Part shown: one piece after another, positions 1-5,890 of the stretch
How the letters are laid out: each line of letters begins with the position of its first letter
Position numbering within the stretch: the first letter of the stretch is position 1
Assembly (NCBI GenBank): GCA_903834675.1
Contig: CAILKC010000915.1
Span: 1-7,830, forward strand
DNA: 7,830 nt
From: an uncultured Victivallales bacterium
GTDB taxonomy: Bacteria > Verrucomicrobiota > Lentisphaeria > Oligosphaerales > JAFGRS01
Direction of reading: 5' to 3'
The notes under the pieces: model-generated
Database searches by the model: none
What the model saw: only the letters and a program-made list of their open reading frames with translations
Told to the model about the DNA's origin: nothing
Translations under genes and position numbers: made by a program

Positions 1-3
1 CAA

Positions 4-154
4 CCTCGTAGGACACGAGGCGCTTCCCATTCCGCCCCTCGTCCGCCGCGGCGGACGAGGGGCGTTGGAGGGCGCCGCTGCGTCGGCGCCGCAGCGGCCA
101 CGCAGGGCCTCCCTCCAGGCGATCCGGCGCGTACCGGCCGGATCGGAATGGGAA
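4..154. repeat. Nested inverted-repeat cluster downstream of proA
   Basis: Several inverted repeats are stacked here. An outer pair of perfect 11-bp arms, TTCCCATTCCG (24-34) and CGGAATGGGAA (144-154), encloses a 32-bp perfect palindrome (33-64), a hairpin with 9-bp arms GCCGCTGCG/CGCAGCGGC (74-82 and 90-98), a pair TGGAGGG/CCCTCCA (66-72 and 111-117) around that hairpin, and GATCCGGC/GCCGGATC (121-128 and 137-144). A further small hairpin, CCTCGT/ACGAGG, lies at 4-20. Folded as one strand this would give a multi-branched structure closed by the outer stem. It lies 3' of proA on the minus strand and could act as an mRNA 3' structure, a palindromic repeat element or a MITE-like element. No U-tract follows, so it is not a standard intrinsic terminator. 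Function unknown. Confidence 0.75.
33..64. repeat. 32-bp perfect palindrome
   Basis: The two 16-bp halves are exact reverse complements, meeting at the centre CCGCGG. The bases just outside do not pair, so the palindrome is exactly this long. It is very GC-rich and would extrude as a cruciform or a strong hairpin. It is the core of the larger nested repeat described for 4-154. Confidence 0.9.
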
Positions 155-201
155 CCATGTCGGCACGTCTCATTCCGGTATGTCCGGCCTGCAAGCCTTA
201 A

Positions 202-232
202 CCCTGATCCCTGATCCCTGAACCCTGAACCC
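202..232. repeat. 7-bp tandem repeat (CCCTGAW)x4
   Basis: Four head-to-tail copies of a 7-base unit, two CCCTGAT followed by two CCCTGAA, then a partial CCC. The array ends 4 bases before the stop codon of proA, so it forms the first part of the proA 3' flank. The two-plus-two unit pattern suggests slippage expansion. No function can be assigned. Confidence 0.85.
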
Positions 233-236
233 GAGA

Positions 237-1499
237 TCAACCCAGAACCTGCCCCTTACCGGTCACCACGTACTTGCAGGTGGTCAGTTCGTCGATCCCC
301 AGCGGACCTCGGGCATGGAGCCGACCGGTGCTGACGGTCACCTGTGCGCCCATGCCGAACTGGCCGCCGTCCGTGAAACGCGGCGAGGCGTTCAGGTAGA
401 CACAGGCCGAGTCCACCAGAGCCGCGAAACGCGCCGCCACGGCCCGGTCGTTGGTCAGGATGGCGTCACTGTACCCAGAACCGTGCTCAGCGATCGCAGC
501 CGCCGCAGCGTCGACCCCCTCGACCAGCGCGAGATGCACGGCGCCCGTACCGCCGCCCGTCGCCAGGCCGGAGGCGAGCTGAAGGCTGGCCAGCAACTTG
601 GACGCCCCGGCGTCCGCCGTAAAAGGAAGCGTCTTCTCCAGAAGCATGTTTGCCACCGCCGGCACGATACGTGGCGCGACCGCACGATGCACCAGCACGA
701 CGTCGGGGCCGTCGCCACCAGGATCCATGGTCACCACATCCGCTACCACCGCCAACGCCAGCGCCAGGTCGGCGTCCTCGTCGACGTAGACGTGCCGCCG
801 CCGACCGCTCTGCCCCAGGACCGGCACCAACGCCTCGCCAACAATCGCCTCCACCCACGCCGCCGAGCCCACCGGAATGGCCACGTCAACCAGGTCGCGC
901 TGCCGCACCAAGGCGCGCCGGGCCGCCTCCCCGTGCCCCGGAACCAGGTACACCAGCCCCACGCTTGCCTGGCCTGGAACCGCCGCGGCAGACAGCGCCC
1001 GAACCACCGCGGTACAGGTGCGATTCACCATCGGACCCGCCAAAACCACCACCGCGTCTCCGGCCTTGACGCAGAGTAGTAGCGCATCGATCACGGCCCC
1101 GACATCGTACTCCACCAGCAGCGCCACCACCCCCAGCGGCACCCGCGTTTTCTCGATCTTCAGGCCGTTCGGGCGGATCCAGGTAGACTCGACTCGACCC
1201 ACCGGCTCGGGCAACCCGGCCAGCGTGGCCGCCAGTCGAGACTTGGACTCGAGATCGGCGCGACTCAGGGCCAGAGCCTGCACCACGTGGGTCGGCGCCA
1301 CATGCGCCCGGGCGTGTGCCGCATCGTCACGGGCCGCCTTCAGGATGCCGTCAGCGGCGTCCTGCAGGGCCGCCCCGAAGGCCAGGAGGCACGCATTTTT
1401 CTGCGCTCCTGGCATGAGCCTCAAGACCTGGGAGCAGGATCGGGCCTGGCGGGCGACAGCCTCGACCTCGACATCCGCGCTGGCGAGTGGCATGGTCAT
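237..1499 (-). CDS. proA: Glutamate-5-semialdehyde dehydrogenase family protein (ProA), catalytic cysteine missing
   Basis: ProA reduces glutamyl 5-phosphate with NADPH to glutamate 5-semialdehyde in proline synthesis, in the cytoplasm. The 420-aa length is normal for the family. Family signatures seen: AQKNA (32-36), IRPNGLKIEKTRVPLGV (108-124), HVYVDEDAD (236-244), HGSGYSDAI (339-347) and the C-terminal FTDGGQFGMGAQ...LHARGPLGIDELTTCKY. Several key parts deviate. The usual VCNxxET segment holding the nucleophilic Cys is replaced by PGGDGPDVVLVH (260-271), with Gly262 about where Cys should be. The ESRPNVT-like loop reads EYDVGAVID (130-138), and the RGG-type loop reads LAGPMV (153-158). The reading frame is intact, with no sign of frameshift. 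The start is fixed by AGGAGG four bases upstream and by the ATGA overlap with proB. By homology it is ProA, but ordinary dehydrogenase activity is doubtful. It may be regulatory or structural, or a decaying copy. Confidence 0.9.
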   Translation of the reverse strand: MTMPLASADVEVEAVARQARSCSQVLRLMPGAQKNACLLAFGAALQDAADGILKAARDDAAHARAHVAPTHVVQALALSRADLESKSRLAATLAGLPEPVGRVESTWIRPNGLKIEKTRVPLGVVALLVEYDVGAVIDALLLCVKAGDAVVVLAGPMVNRTCTAVVRALSAAAVPGQASVGLVYLVPGHGEAARRALVRQRDLVDVAIPVGSAAWVEAIVGEALVPVLGQSGRRRHVYVDEDADLALALAVVADVVTMDPGGDGPDVVLVHRAVAPRIVPAVANMLLEKTLPFTADAGASKLLASLQLASGLATGGGTGAVHLALVEGVDAAAAAIAEHGSGYSDAILTNDRAVAARFAALVDSACVYLNASPRFTDGGQFGMGAQVTVSTGRLHARGPLGIDELTTCKYVVTGKGQVLG

Positions 1500-2677
1500 G
1501 AGACCTCCTGACCGGAGCGGTGTGTCAGCACAAGGTAATCCCGGTGAACCACCTCGTCGAAGCAGGCGTCCTGCCCCAAGATGCGGCGAATCTCGGCGGA
1601 CTTCAGCCCGCGGATGCGCGCGACCTCGTCATGCCGGTAGTTGCTGACGCCACGGCCCAATTCATCGCGGTTCTCGTTCAGAATCCGCACCGTATCACCG
1701 CGCCCGAAAGCGCCATCCAGGCTGACAATACCGCCCGGTAACAGACTGCGGCCTTTGCGACAGACCGCCTCTTCGGCACCGCTGTCGATAACCACCGCCC
1801 CAACCGGCTCGCTAAAGAAGGCCAGGAAGCGCTTGTGCCCGGGCATACGCCGCCCCTGAGCCCGCCCGCAGAACCACGTCCCGACATCCTCGCCACCGGC
1901 GATCTGGCCGAGCACGCCGAAGTCGCGACCGTCGGCGATGACCAAGCTCTCACCGGCCCGCATGACGATCTCGGCAGCGCGCAGTTTGGTCGCCATCCCA
2001 CCCACACTGAAGCGGTTCCCGTCCGTGCCGCCCGCCATGGCCCTCAATTCGCCCGTGATCTCGGTGACGGCGGAGATGCGGCTGCCCAGGGTGCCTGCGT
2101 CCGTGCGCAGCCGCATCCCGTTGATGCTGGTGAGGAGGATGGTCAGGTCGGCGCGCAACATGGCCGCGACCATGGCGGCCAGGGTGTCGTTGTCGCCCAA
2201 CCGGATCTCGGCCACACTGACGGAATCGTTCTCGTTGATCACCGGCAGCACCTTCCTGGCCAGGAGAGTGTCGAGGCAGGAGGCCACGTTCAGGTGCCGT
2301 TCCCGGTTCTGCACGTCATCGGCCGTGAGCAGCAACTGGGCGCAGTGGAAACCGCGGGCCACGCAAGCGGTTTCGTAGTGGTACATCAAGCGGCACTGGC
2401 CGATGGCAGCATGCGCCTGCAATTCAGGCACCGCGCGCGGTCGCGTGACGGTGCCCATGACCGTCATCCCCGCCCCGATCGCGCCGGAGGTGACCAGCAG
2501 CACCTCCCAGCCACGCTGACGCAGCTCGGCGATGGCCCCCACCAACAGATCAATGCGCTCGGCCGCCGACACCCCGTCGACGTCAGTGAGCAATCGAGTG
2601 CCCACCTTGACGACCACCCGCCGCACCCCCTTGAGGGCCGTGGCGCGCACACCGTCATCGCTTGCGGAGAAGGCCAT
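1496..2677 (-). CDS. proB: Glutamate 5-kinase with PUA domain
   Basis: ProB phosphorylates L-glutamate with ATP to glutamyl 5-phosphate, the first step of proline synthesis. The 393-aa protein has an amino-acid-kinase domain (about 18-265) and a PUA domain (about 282-384), as in full-length bacterial ProB. Visible motifs: VVVKVGT with Lys24, TSGAIGAG (63-70), VPELQAHAAIGQ (83-94), RERHLN (125-130), INENDSV (147-153), GDND (161-164), GGMATKL (226-232), and the PUA segments SLLPGGI (311-317) and DEVVHRDYLVL (374-384). One deviation: the TD usually found near the nucleotide site (LLLTDxxGL) is TS here (LLTSINGM, 181-188). The start ATG has AGGAG seven bases upstream (2685-2689). It shares ATGA with proA, so the two are one operon. 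In ProB, feedback inhibition by proline acts on the kinase domain; nothing here tests that. Confidence 0.95.
   Translation of the reverse strand: MAFSASDDGVRATALKGVRRVVVKVGTRLLTDVDGVSAAERIDLLVGAIAELRQRGWEVLLVTSGAIGAGMTVMGTVTRPRAVPELQAHAAIGQCRLMYHYETACVARGFHCAQLLLTADDVQNRERHLNVASCLDTLLARKVLPVINENDSVSVAEIRLGDNDTLAAMVAAMLRADLTILLTSINGMRLRTDAGTLGSRISAVTEITGELRAMAGGTDGNRFSVGGMATKLRAAEIVMRAGESLVIADGRDFGVLGQIAGGEDVGTWFCGRAQGRRMPGHKRFLAFFSEPVGAVVIDSGAEEAVCRKGRSLLPGGIVSLDGAFGRGDTVRILNENRDELGRGVSNYRHDEVARIRGLKSAEIRRILGQDACFDEVVHRDYLVLTHRSGQEVS
1504..1509 (-). promoter_or_regulatory. proA ribosome binding site
   Basis: Read on the minus strand this is AGGAGG, four bases before the proA ATG at 1499-1497 and inside the end of proB. 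A second in-frame ATG two codons later is possible (10-base spacing). The strong site plus the ATGA stop/start overlap suggests translational coupling of proA to proB. Confidence 0.7.
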
Positions 2678-2684
2678 TCCTTAA

Positions 2685-2689
2685 CTCCT
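2685..2689 (-). promoter_or_regulatory. proB ribosome binding site
   Basis: AGGAG on the minus strand, seven bases before the ATG at 2677-2675. It supports the chosen proB start. No convincing -35/-10 pair was found between here and the integrase remnant. Confidence 0.6.
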
Positions 2690-2769
2690 GGGGCTCCATC
2701 CCTACTCAGCCCGTGGCCATCCGATCTGCCCGGGGGCAGCCCGCGCCACCCACAGGCGTAAGGCCCATA

Positions 2770-3405
2770 CTATAGTAGGTCGTGGCCAAGCAGCACGTGG
2801 AAGCCGAAGAACCCGCAGTGCCCCGGTCTGGCCGCCAGGGGTCCGCGATCGCGCTGGCCGCCAGGCCACCCGTCACGGTACGGCGGCGTTGCGGGCTTTG
2901 CCCGCTGCCGACCGCCGACTCCTCGCCGCCGACCAGCAGGGAGAAGCGGACGTGACCGCCCGCAAGCGCCGGGATTCCGGGGAGTTAGGCCCAGGGGATC
3001 AGCGCCGCGTAGGCGATGCCACCGCCCCGCCCCGCCCTGCCCGGCCCGCCGCGCCGCGAAGCGCACCGGCGGTAGAGCCTTGCGGTCTCCCCCCGCCAGC
3101 GGCGAGCAGGTGAAGCCGCGGTCGCCCTGTCCCTCGGCAAGCCCCCTTTTCCGGCAGCGCCTTGACGCATTCCAGATGGGCCTTCAGCGGCCCGATCAGC
3201 CAGCCGGGCAGGAGCGTGGTGCGATCCTTGTCGCCCTGCTTGCGCGCACCGTGCCCCAGCCCCTGCTCGAAGTCATGGTCCTTCACGCGCAAATGCGTAC
3301 ATTCGGACACCCGCAGTCCGCTCCCATAGATCAGCCGCAGCATCAGACCCACAACGCCGTCGAGCTCCGCCAGCACCAGCGCCACCTCCTTTTCGGTCAG
3401 CACTA
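2770..3405 (-). pseudogene. Integron-integrase (IntI-type tyrosine recombinase) remnant, truncated and frameshifted
   Basis: The best part (about 3405-3150 read on the minus strand) translates as VVLTEKEVALVLAELDG, LMLRLIYGSGLRVSEC, LRVKDHDFEQG, GDKDRTTLLPGWLIGPL and AHLECVKALPEKG. This matches the start of the IntI catalytic domain closely, including the Arg of box I (GSGLR) and the KDR strand with the catalytic Lys region. The N-terminal core-binding domain before VVLT is absent in all frames. Near 3250 a compensating pair of indels appears to swap a few codons (a TVRA-like stretch reads in another frame). After KALPEKG the match continues in different frames, for example GLAEGQG and then YAALIPWA followed by a stop, and soon becomes unrecognisable. 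No intact HxLRH box or Tyr nucleophile is visible in any frame; the end point near 2770 is approximate. It is a fossil integrase, oriented away from the cassettes as usual for integrons. Confidence 0.75.
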
Positions 3406-3846
3406 CGGATGTAGTAGGGAGGATGCCGCTCGTCCACTTGGTCACGATTTCGCAGATAGGCACCAACATCCTACAGATCAATGGCTTCGAGTGTGTTCAT
3501 ACGAACCCCTCCAGATTCGCAGACTGACGCATAACCCAGCCCCAGCGGGGTATTTCCTACACAGGAAAAGGGAGTAATAGGCTTATTATTATATGTCCAT
3601 TTTGAAAAAGTCCGACTGGACGCATAGTACGTCTGCGCCGGGGTTTTGCGACAACCCGCTCCCGCTGCCGCGGCGTTGCGCCCAGCTGAGGACCGCCGGA
3701 TTGGCACCCCACAAGCCCTTTCTGCCACATACGTTACGCATTGCCCAAGCAAGACGGATTGCAGGATCTGCAGGCGAGTGGTACCTTGCCGCTCAGAGGG
3801 GTAGGAGTAAGGCCCTTGGGCGGCCTGCCCGAGTTTCGCAATTGGC
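3406..3846. other. Gene-free stretch between integrase remnant and first cassette (attI / cassette-promoter zone)
   Basis: No convincing gene lies here on either strand. In integrons this position holds attI and the cassette promoter Pc. The sequence has an AT-rich island (about 3570-3610) that stands out from its GC-rich surroundings. On the plus strand TTGAAA (3602-3607) lies 17 bases before TAGTAC, a weak promoter candidate pointing into the cassettes. On the minus strand there is a perfect TATAAT at 3593-3588 without a matching -35, which could be what is left of the integrase promoter. A GCGTTGCGCCC segment near 3670 resembles a recombination core. All of these are suggestions only. Confidence 0.35.
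3588..3593 (-). promoter_or_regulatory. Possible -10 element (TATAAT) of lost integrase promoter
   Basis: A consensus TATAAT on the minus strand, in the AT-rich island upstream of the integrase remnant. Spacings of 16 to 18 bases give no good -35 hexamer. It may be a promoter remnant or simply a chance match in AT-rich DNA. Confidence 0.25.
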
Positions 3847-3853
3847 GTTCGGT
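3743..3853 (+). repeat. Possible attC or attI site before the first cassette
   Basis: A GTTCGGT core (3847-3853) lies eight bases before the first cassette gene, the spacing expected at a cassette junction. A possible partner, GCCCAAG, lies at 3743-3749. Between them are a hairpin around GGGCGGCCTGCCC and only partial pairing near the ends (ATTGC and its neighbours). It could be an attC, the attI site, or a chance resemblance. The core is better supported than the rest of the site. Confidence 0.35.
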
Positions 3854-3861
3854 CCAGAGAT

Positions 3862-4395
3862 ATGGCGACCCGTCTGAGAACGAAACTGCTTCTGACGGGA
3901 GGGCTGGCGGTAGGGCTTCTGGTTGCCCTCGTTTCCGTCCTCTACTGGACGGGATTCGTGCTGTTTCAGGAGTGGGAGTTCATCTGCCAGAACACGGCAT
4001 CTCAGAAGGGATACACGGAGTTGTTCTTCGGGCTGAAGACCGACGAGTGGGAAGTGCGTTCAGAGCTGGCCAGGTTCATCGGCGAATCCTACCCGTCGGA
4101 ACTCCGGTATCGCTGGGTGCCCGTGGAACGAGTCCCATGGGGGATTCTCGGGGACCGCCTGCCCAACCGGGCCATCCCTGATCCTGGGCCGATCATGAGG
4201 ACGCGAGGGAGGACCTTCAGCCAATACGTCCGTTCACTGTCTCCGGTTGAGCGAAAGCGACTCTACGACGTGCTCTGTTCAGGCGCTCCCCAGGCGTACG
4301 AGCAGCAGATTGAGGGATTCATGGACTGGATAATCGCGGAATCGAGCAAGCATCACACCGAACACCCGGCTCCAGCAGCCGGAGTAGCGCGCTGA
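3862..4395 (+). CDS. Cassette protein of unknown function, N-terminal membrane anchor
   Basis: 177 aa, no family recognised. The N-terminus is MATRLRTK followed by one hydrophobic helix (about 9-32), a typical signal anchor or uncleaved signal peptide with positive residues inside. The remaining 145 residues would lie outside the cytoplasmic membrane. They are rich in Trp, Arg and Glu (for example DEWEVRSEL, RYRWVPVERVPWG) and end in a low-complexity PAPAAGVAR. One Cys (42) precedes a mostly helical region and another (138) lies late. The start codon is eight bases after the upstream GTTCGGT core, with only a weak purine stretch (AGAGA) before it. The stop codon falls inside the following attC, as is common in cassettes. 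This is the first cassette behind the integrase remnant, so it is closest to any cassette promoter. Confidence 0.7.
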   Translation: MATRLRTKLLLTGGLAVGLLVALVSVLYWTGFVLFQEWEFICQNTASQKGYTELFFGLKTDEWEVRSELARFIGESYPSELRYRWVPVERVPWGILGDRLPNRAIPDPGPIMRTRGRTFSQYVRSLSPVERKRLYDVLCSGAPQAYEQQIEGFMDWIIAESSKHHTEHPAPAAGVAR

Positions 4396-4410
4396 CCCGT
4401 AGCGTTCGGA
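4357..4410 (+). repeat. attC site of cassette 1 (short)
   Basis: R'' ACCGAAC (4357-4363) and R' GTTCGGA (4404-4410) are complementary over six of seven bases. Inside, L'' CGGCTCCAGC (4367-4376) can pair with L' GCTGACCCG (4391-4399), with one unpaired base and a mismatch. An alternative inner hairpin CCGGCT/AGCCGG is also possible. At 54 bp it is near the short end for attC. It overlaps the stop codon of the upstream gene. Confidence 0.6.
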
Positions 4411-4427
4411 CAGGCATGGAGATGACA

Positions 4428-4865
4428 ATGGACGGACAGCACCAGGAAACCATCGATGATCCGCCGAAGGTGCGTTATGTATCAAGCTTGTTCTTGAGAG
4501 CCATGGAACTGGGGATGCTTGAGTTCAGCTTGAGGCGTACCGAGTCGTGGTTCACGATCAGCGGCAAGGGTGGATCGGAGGATCTGAGCGAGTTCGCTCG
4601 GACTTGGCTCGTGCGATGTCCGTCCTGCGGTCGGCATCTTGACTCGCTTGCCGACCAACTGGACGCTGTGTCGGCCGATGATCTATGGAGCAGGATCCTT
4701 ACCATGGCCGAAATGGACGAAGGGAGCGCTGAAGGTACCATCAGGATTGAGGTGCGGACACGCTATCCACACATGGACTGGACGATCAAAGTGAGACGAC
4801 CCGAACCTGACCTGCTGGACTTTCGGCTGAAGATCGATCGTGTGCACATGGCGTCCCCTGAATGA
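4428..4865 (+). CDS. Cassette protein of unknown function with a CPSCG motif
   Basis: 145 aa from the ATG chosen here; in-frame ATGs at 4416 and 4422 would add up to four residues. ATG 4428 is preferred because GGAG (4418-4421) lies six bases before it. No family is recognised and there is no membrane segment, so it is probably a soluble cytoplasmic protein. A CPSCGRH motif occurs at about residues 69-75; with a single CxxC it could be half of a metal site completed by the following His or by dimer formation, but this is a guess. The C-terminal third alternates charged and aromatic residues (RIEVRTRYPHMDWTIKVRRPEPDLLDFRLKI in part), suggesting beta strands. It sits between two attC sites as the only gene of its cassette. 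Confidence 0.7.
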   Translation: MDGQHQETIDDPPKVRYVSSLFLRAMELGMLEFSLRRTESWFTISGKGGSEDLSEFARTWLVRCPSCGRHLDSLADQLDAVSADDLWSRILTMAEMDEGSAEGTIRIEVRTRYPHMDWTIKVRRPEPDLLDFRLKIDRVHMASPE

Positions 4866-4884
4866 ACTGGGAACTCAAGGCTTT

Positions 4885-4947
4885 ACCGAACCACCCCTTG
4901 CACTTGACGCCTTGCTTCGCGCGGCGCAAGTGAAGGCACCGTTGGCC
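4885..4947 (+). repeat. attC site of cassette 2 (well-formed)
   Basis: A near-textbook attC. R'' ACCGAAC (4885-4891), spacer CACC, L'' CCTTGCACTTG (4895-4905), a loop region with CGCC/GGCG arms, L' CAAGTGAAGG (4926-4935 or one base off), spacer CACC (through 4940) and R' GTTGGCC (4941-4947). L'' and L' pair perfectly except for one extra G in L'', the extrahelical base that IntI uses to choose the bottom strand. The spacers on both sides are equal in length. The inner part (TTGCTTCGCGC) is nearly the same as in the site at 5891. Confidence 0.85.
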
Positions 4948-4978
4948 GGAGTCGAACTGACGCAGACGAGATCGGACG

Positions 4979-5269
4979 ATGAAGAAACAGACCATCCACC
5001 ACGTGATCAGCATTGCCCTAGCCCTGCCGCTGCTCGTTCTGGCCTTGTTGATGGTCACCGACGAGCCGCATCTTCTGAGCCCTTGGAACAGGGAGTTCCT
5101 GGGTGGACTGTGGATTCTGGTGTGGCCGATGCTCCTGGCTGGCACACTCATCCCGCTGAATGCCGCGCTGGCCCTCCTGGCGGTACGCCGGAGGGGGAGC
5201 AGCACTGTCCCCAGGGGCAACGTGGCCCCTGTACCGGCCCGGACTTCCCAAGGACATCCGACCACATAG
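4979..5269 (+). CDS. Small two-helix membrane protein, cassette-borne
   Basis: 96 aa, no family recognised. Two strongly hydrophobic stretches (about 8-27 and 42-68) separated by a polar loop with TDEPHLLSPWNRE predict a hairpin membrane protein. Lys residues before helix 1 and an Arg triplet right after helix 2 place both ends in the cytoplasm. The tail (about 73-96) is polar, rich in Pro, Thr and Gly, and looks unstructured; it runs into the next attC-like site. The start lies 31 bases after the GTTGGCC core, with only a weak ribosome site (GAGATCGGACG). Small membrane proteins can be toxins, transporter subunits or fillers of unknown role; the sequence does not decide. Confidence 0.6.
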   Translation: MKKQTIHHVISIALALPLLVLALLMVTDEPHLLSPWNREFLGGLWILVWPMLLAGTLIPLNAALALLAVRRRGSSTVPRGNVAPVPARTSQGHPTT

Positions 5270-5344
5270 GCCAGTACGCATTGGCGAGAAGAGAGTGCCG
5301 CGTCCTGCCCGCTGGCGCAGTCCTGTGGCCGTACTACGTTTGGG
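5246..5344 (+). repeat. Probable attC site of cassette 3 (degenerate R'')
   Basis: R' GTTTGGG (5338-5344) is followed after two bases by the toxin start. A partner TCCCAAG (5246-5252) would be R'' with AAG in place of AAC. Next to it CCGACCACATAGG (5258-5270) pairs with the segment CCTGTGGCCGT (about 5322-5332), allowing two unpaired bases. Both position and pairing fit an attC, but R'' is off consensus. Confidence 0.45.
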
Positions 5345-5346
5345 AT

Positions 5347-5631
5347 GTGACAATCTACGAGATAGTCTGGCCTGCGGATCGAGTCGAGCACATCGCCCGG
5401 CATGGGATCACTCCCACCCAGTTCGAGGAGGTCTGTTTCGGCAATGCCTTGGTCCTGAAAGCGAAGCGCGAGGGCAAGAATCCCGTCTACCATGTACTCG
5501 GGAGAACGGCCTCAGGCGACTTCTTGCTGTGCATCGTGATCGCCTTCCCGGATGGGCGCGGCTATCCGGTGACCGCACGTCCGATGAAACCCAATGAGGA
5601 ACGGCGCTACCAGCGTTGGAGCACAACATGA
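5347..5631 (+). CDS. BrnT-like toxin of a type II toxin-antitoxin pair
   Basis: 94 aa from GTG 5347. No ATG is in frame nearby: the ATG at 5345 runs straight into a stop. The pattern YEIVWPADRVEHIARHGITPTQFEEVCFG, then GRTASGDFLLCIVIAFPD, then GYPVTARPMKPNEERRYQRW follows the BrnT layout: an N-terminal Trp and helix with HGI, a central beta sheet, and a C-terminal TAR-x-M-x-x-x-E-x-R-x-Y signature. BrnT proteins are small ribonucleases with a RelE/ParE-like fold that stop translation when free. The stop codon overlaps the antitoxin start (ATGA), and the toxin-first order is the usual brnT-brnA one. It lies two bases after a cassette core, so it is the leading gene of its cassette. The family call is from motif memory; a close relative among small unnamed toxin families is possible. 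Confidence 0.75.
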   Translation: MTIYEIVWPADRVEHIARHGITPTQFEEVCFGNALVLKAKREGKNPVYHVLGRTASGDFLLCIVIAFPDGRGYPVTARPMKPNEERRYQRWSTT

Positions 5632-5873
5632 CAGCACTACCCAATACAGACTCAATCGCCGAACTCGCCGCGTTTTGGGACGAGCACGATCTGACCGAGT
5701 TCCAGGATGAACTGGAGGAGGTCCAGGAAGCTGTGTTCGTCAAGCCCGGAAATCTGCTTGTTCAGCTTTCTCCGGGAGACGCTCAGGCCCTTCACGCGAT
5801 AGCCACCAAACGCAGGGTCACCGAGGCCGAACTAGTATCGGCTTGGATCCACGAGCGGGTACGGTCGGCCTGA
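5628..5873 (+). CDS. CopG/BrnA-like antitoxin
   Basis: 81 aa. The ATG at 5628 overlaps the toxin stop by ATGA and has GGAG six bases upstream; an in-frame TTG at 5616 is less likely. The first half, TDSIAELAAFWDEHDLTEFQDELEEV (7-32), is the FWDxHDLTxFxDELEEV pattern common in CopG-type antitoxins. The second half, VQLSPGDAQALHAIATKRRVTEAELVSAWIHERV (45-78), fits a ribbon-helix-helix domain with a short beta strand followed by two helices. Such antitoxins bind the partner toxin and also repress their own operon as dimers on a palindromic operator. The tight overlap means the two are translated together. Being in a cassette with an attC at each end, the pair is a mobile addiction module. Confidence 0.8.
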   Translation: MTALPNTDSIAELAAFWDEHDLTEFQDELEEVQEAVFVKPGNLLVQLSPGDAQALHAIATKRRVTEAELVSAWIHERVRSA

Positions 5874-5890
5874 GCGAGCAAAGACGCGGA

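Noticed and set aside
1..236. Intrinsic terminator for proBA
   Set aside because: Strong hairpins exist, but no run of T follows any of them in the direction of proA transcription.
315..1079. Long plus-strand open frames opposite proA (also near 877-1647 and 1835-2761)
   Set aside because: They are antisense to well-recognised proA and proB, have Arg/Pro/His-rich compositions typical of GC-rich shadow frames, and show no family motif.
2769..2797. Minus-strand promoter for proB using TATAGT (2774-2769)
   Set aside because: The -10-like hexamer lies within a palindrome and no acceptable -35 is found at 16 to 18 bases; listed only as a possibility.
2770..3066. Minus-strand frame of 98 codons as an independent gene
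   Set aside because: Gly/Arg-rich with no family signature; it lies in the frameshifted tail of the integrase remnant and is better read as decayed coding sequence.
3471..3752. Minus-strand 93-codon frame upstream of the integrase remnant
   Set aside because: It was checked as a possible missing N-terminal domain of the integrase but has no resemblance to the core-binding domain and no convincing start.
3593..3877. Plus-strand 94-codon frame before the first cassette
   Set aside because: No ribosome site, no recognisable family, and it crosses the inferred cassette junction at 3847 and the start of the anchored protein.
4840..5346. Upstream extension of the toxin frame to 263 codons
   Set aside because: The extension runs across two attC-like sites and the membrane-protein gene; toxin-family similarity starts only at the GTG at 5347.
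4786..5493. Minus-strand 235-codon frame across cassettes 2 to 4
   Set aside because: It spans an attC site and is antisense to the membrane protein and the toxin; no domain is recognisable.
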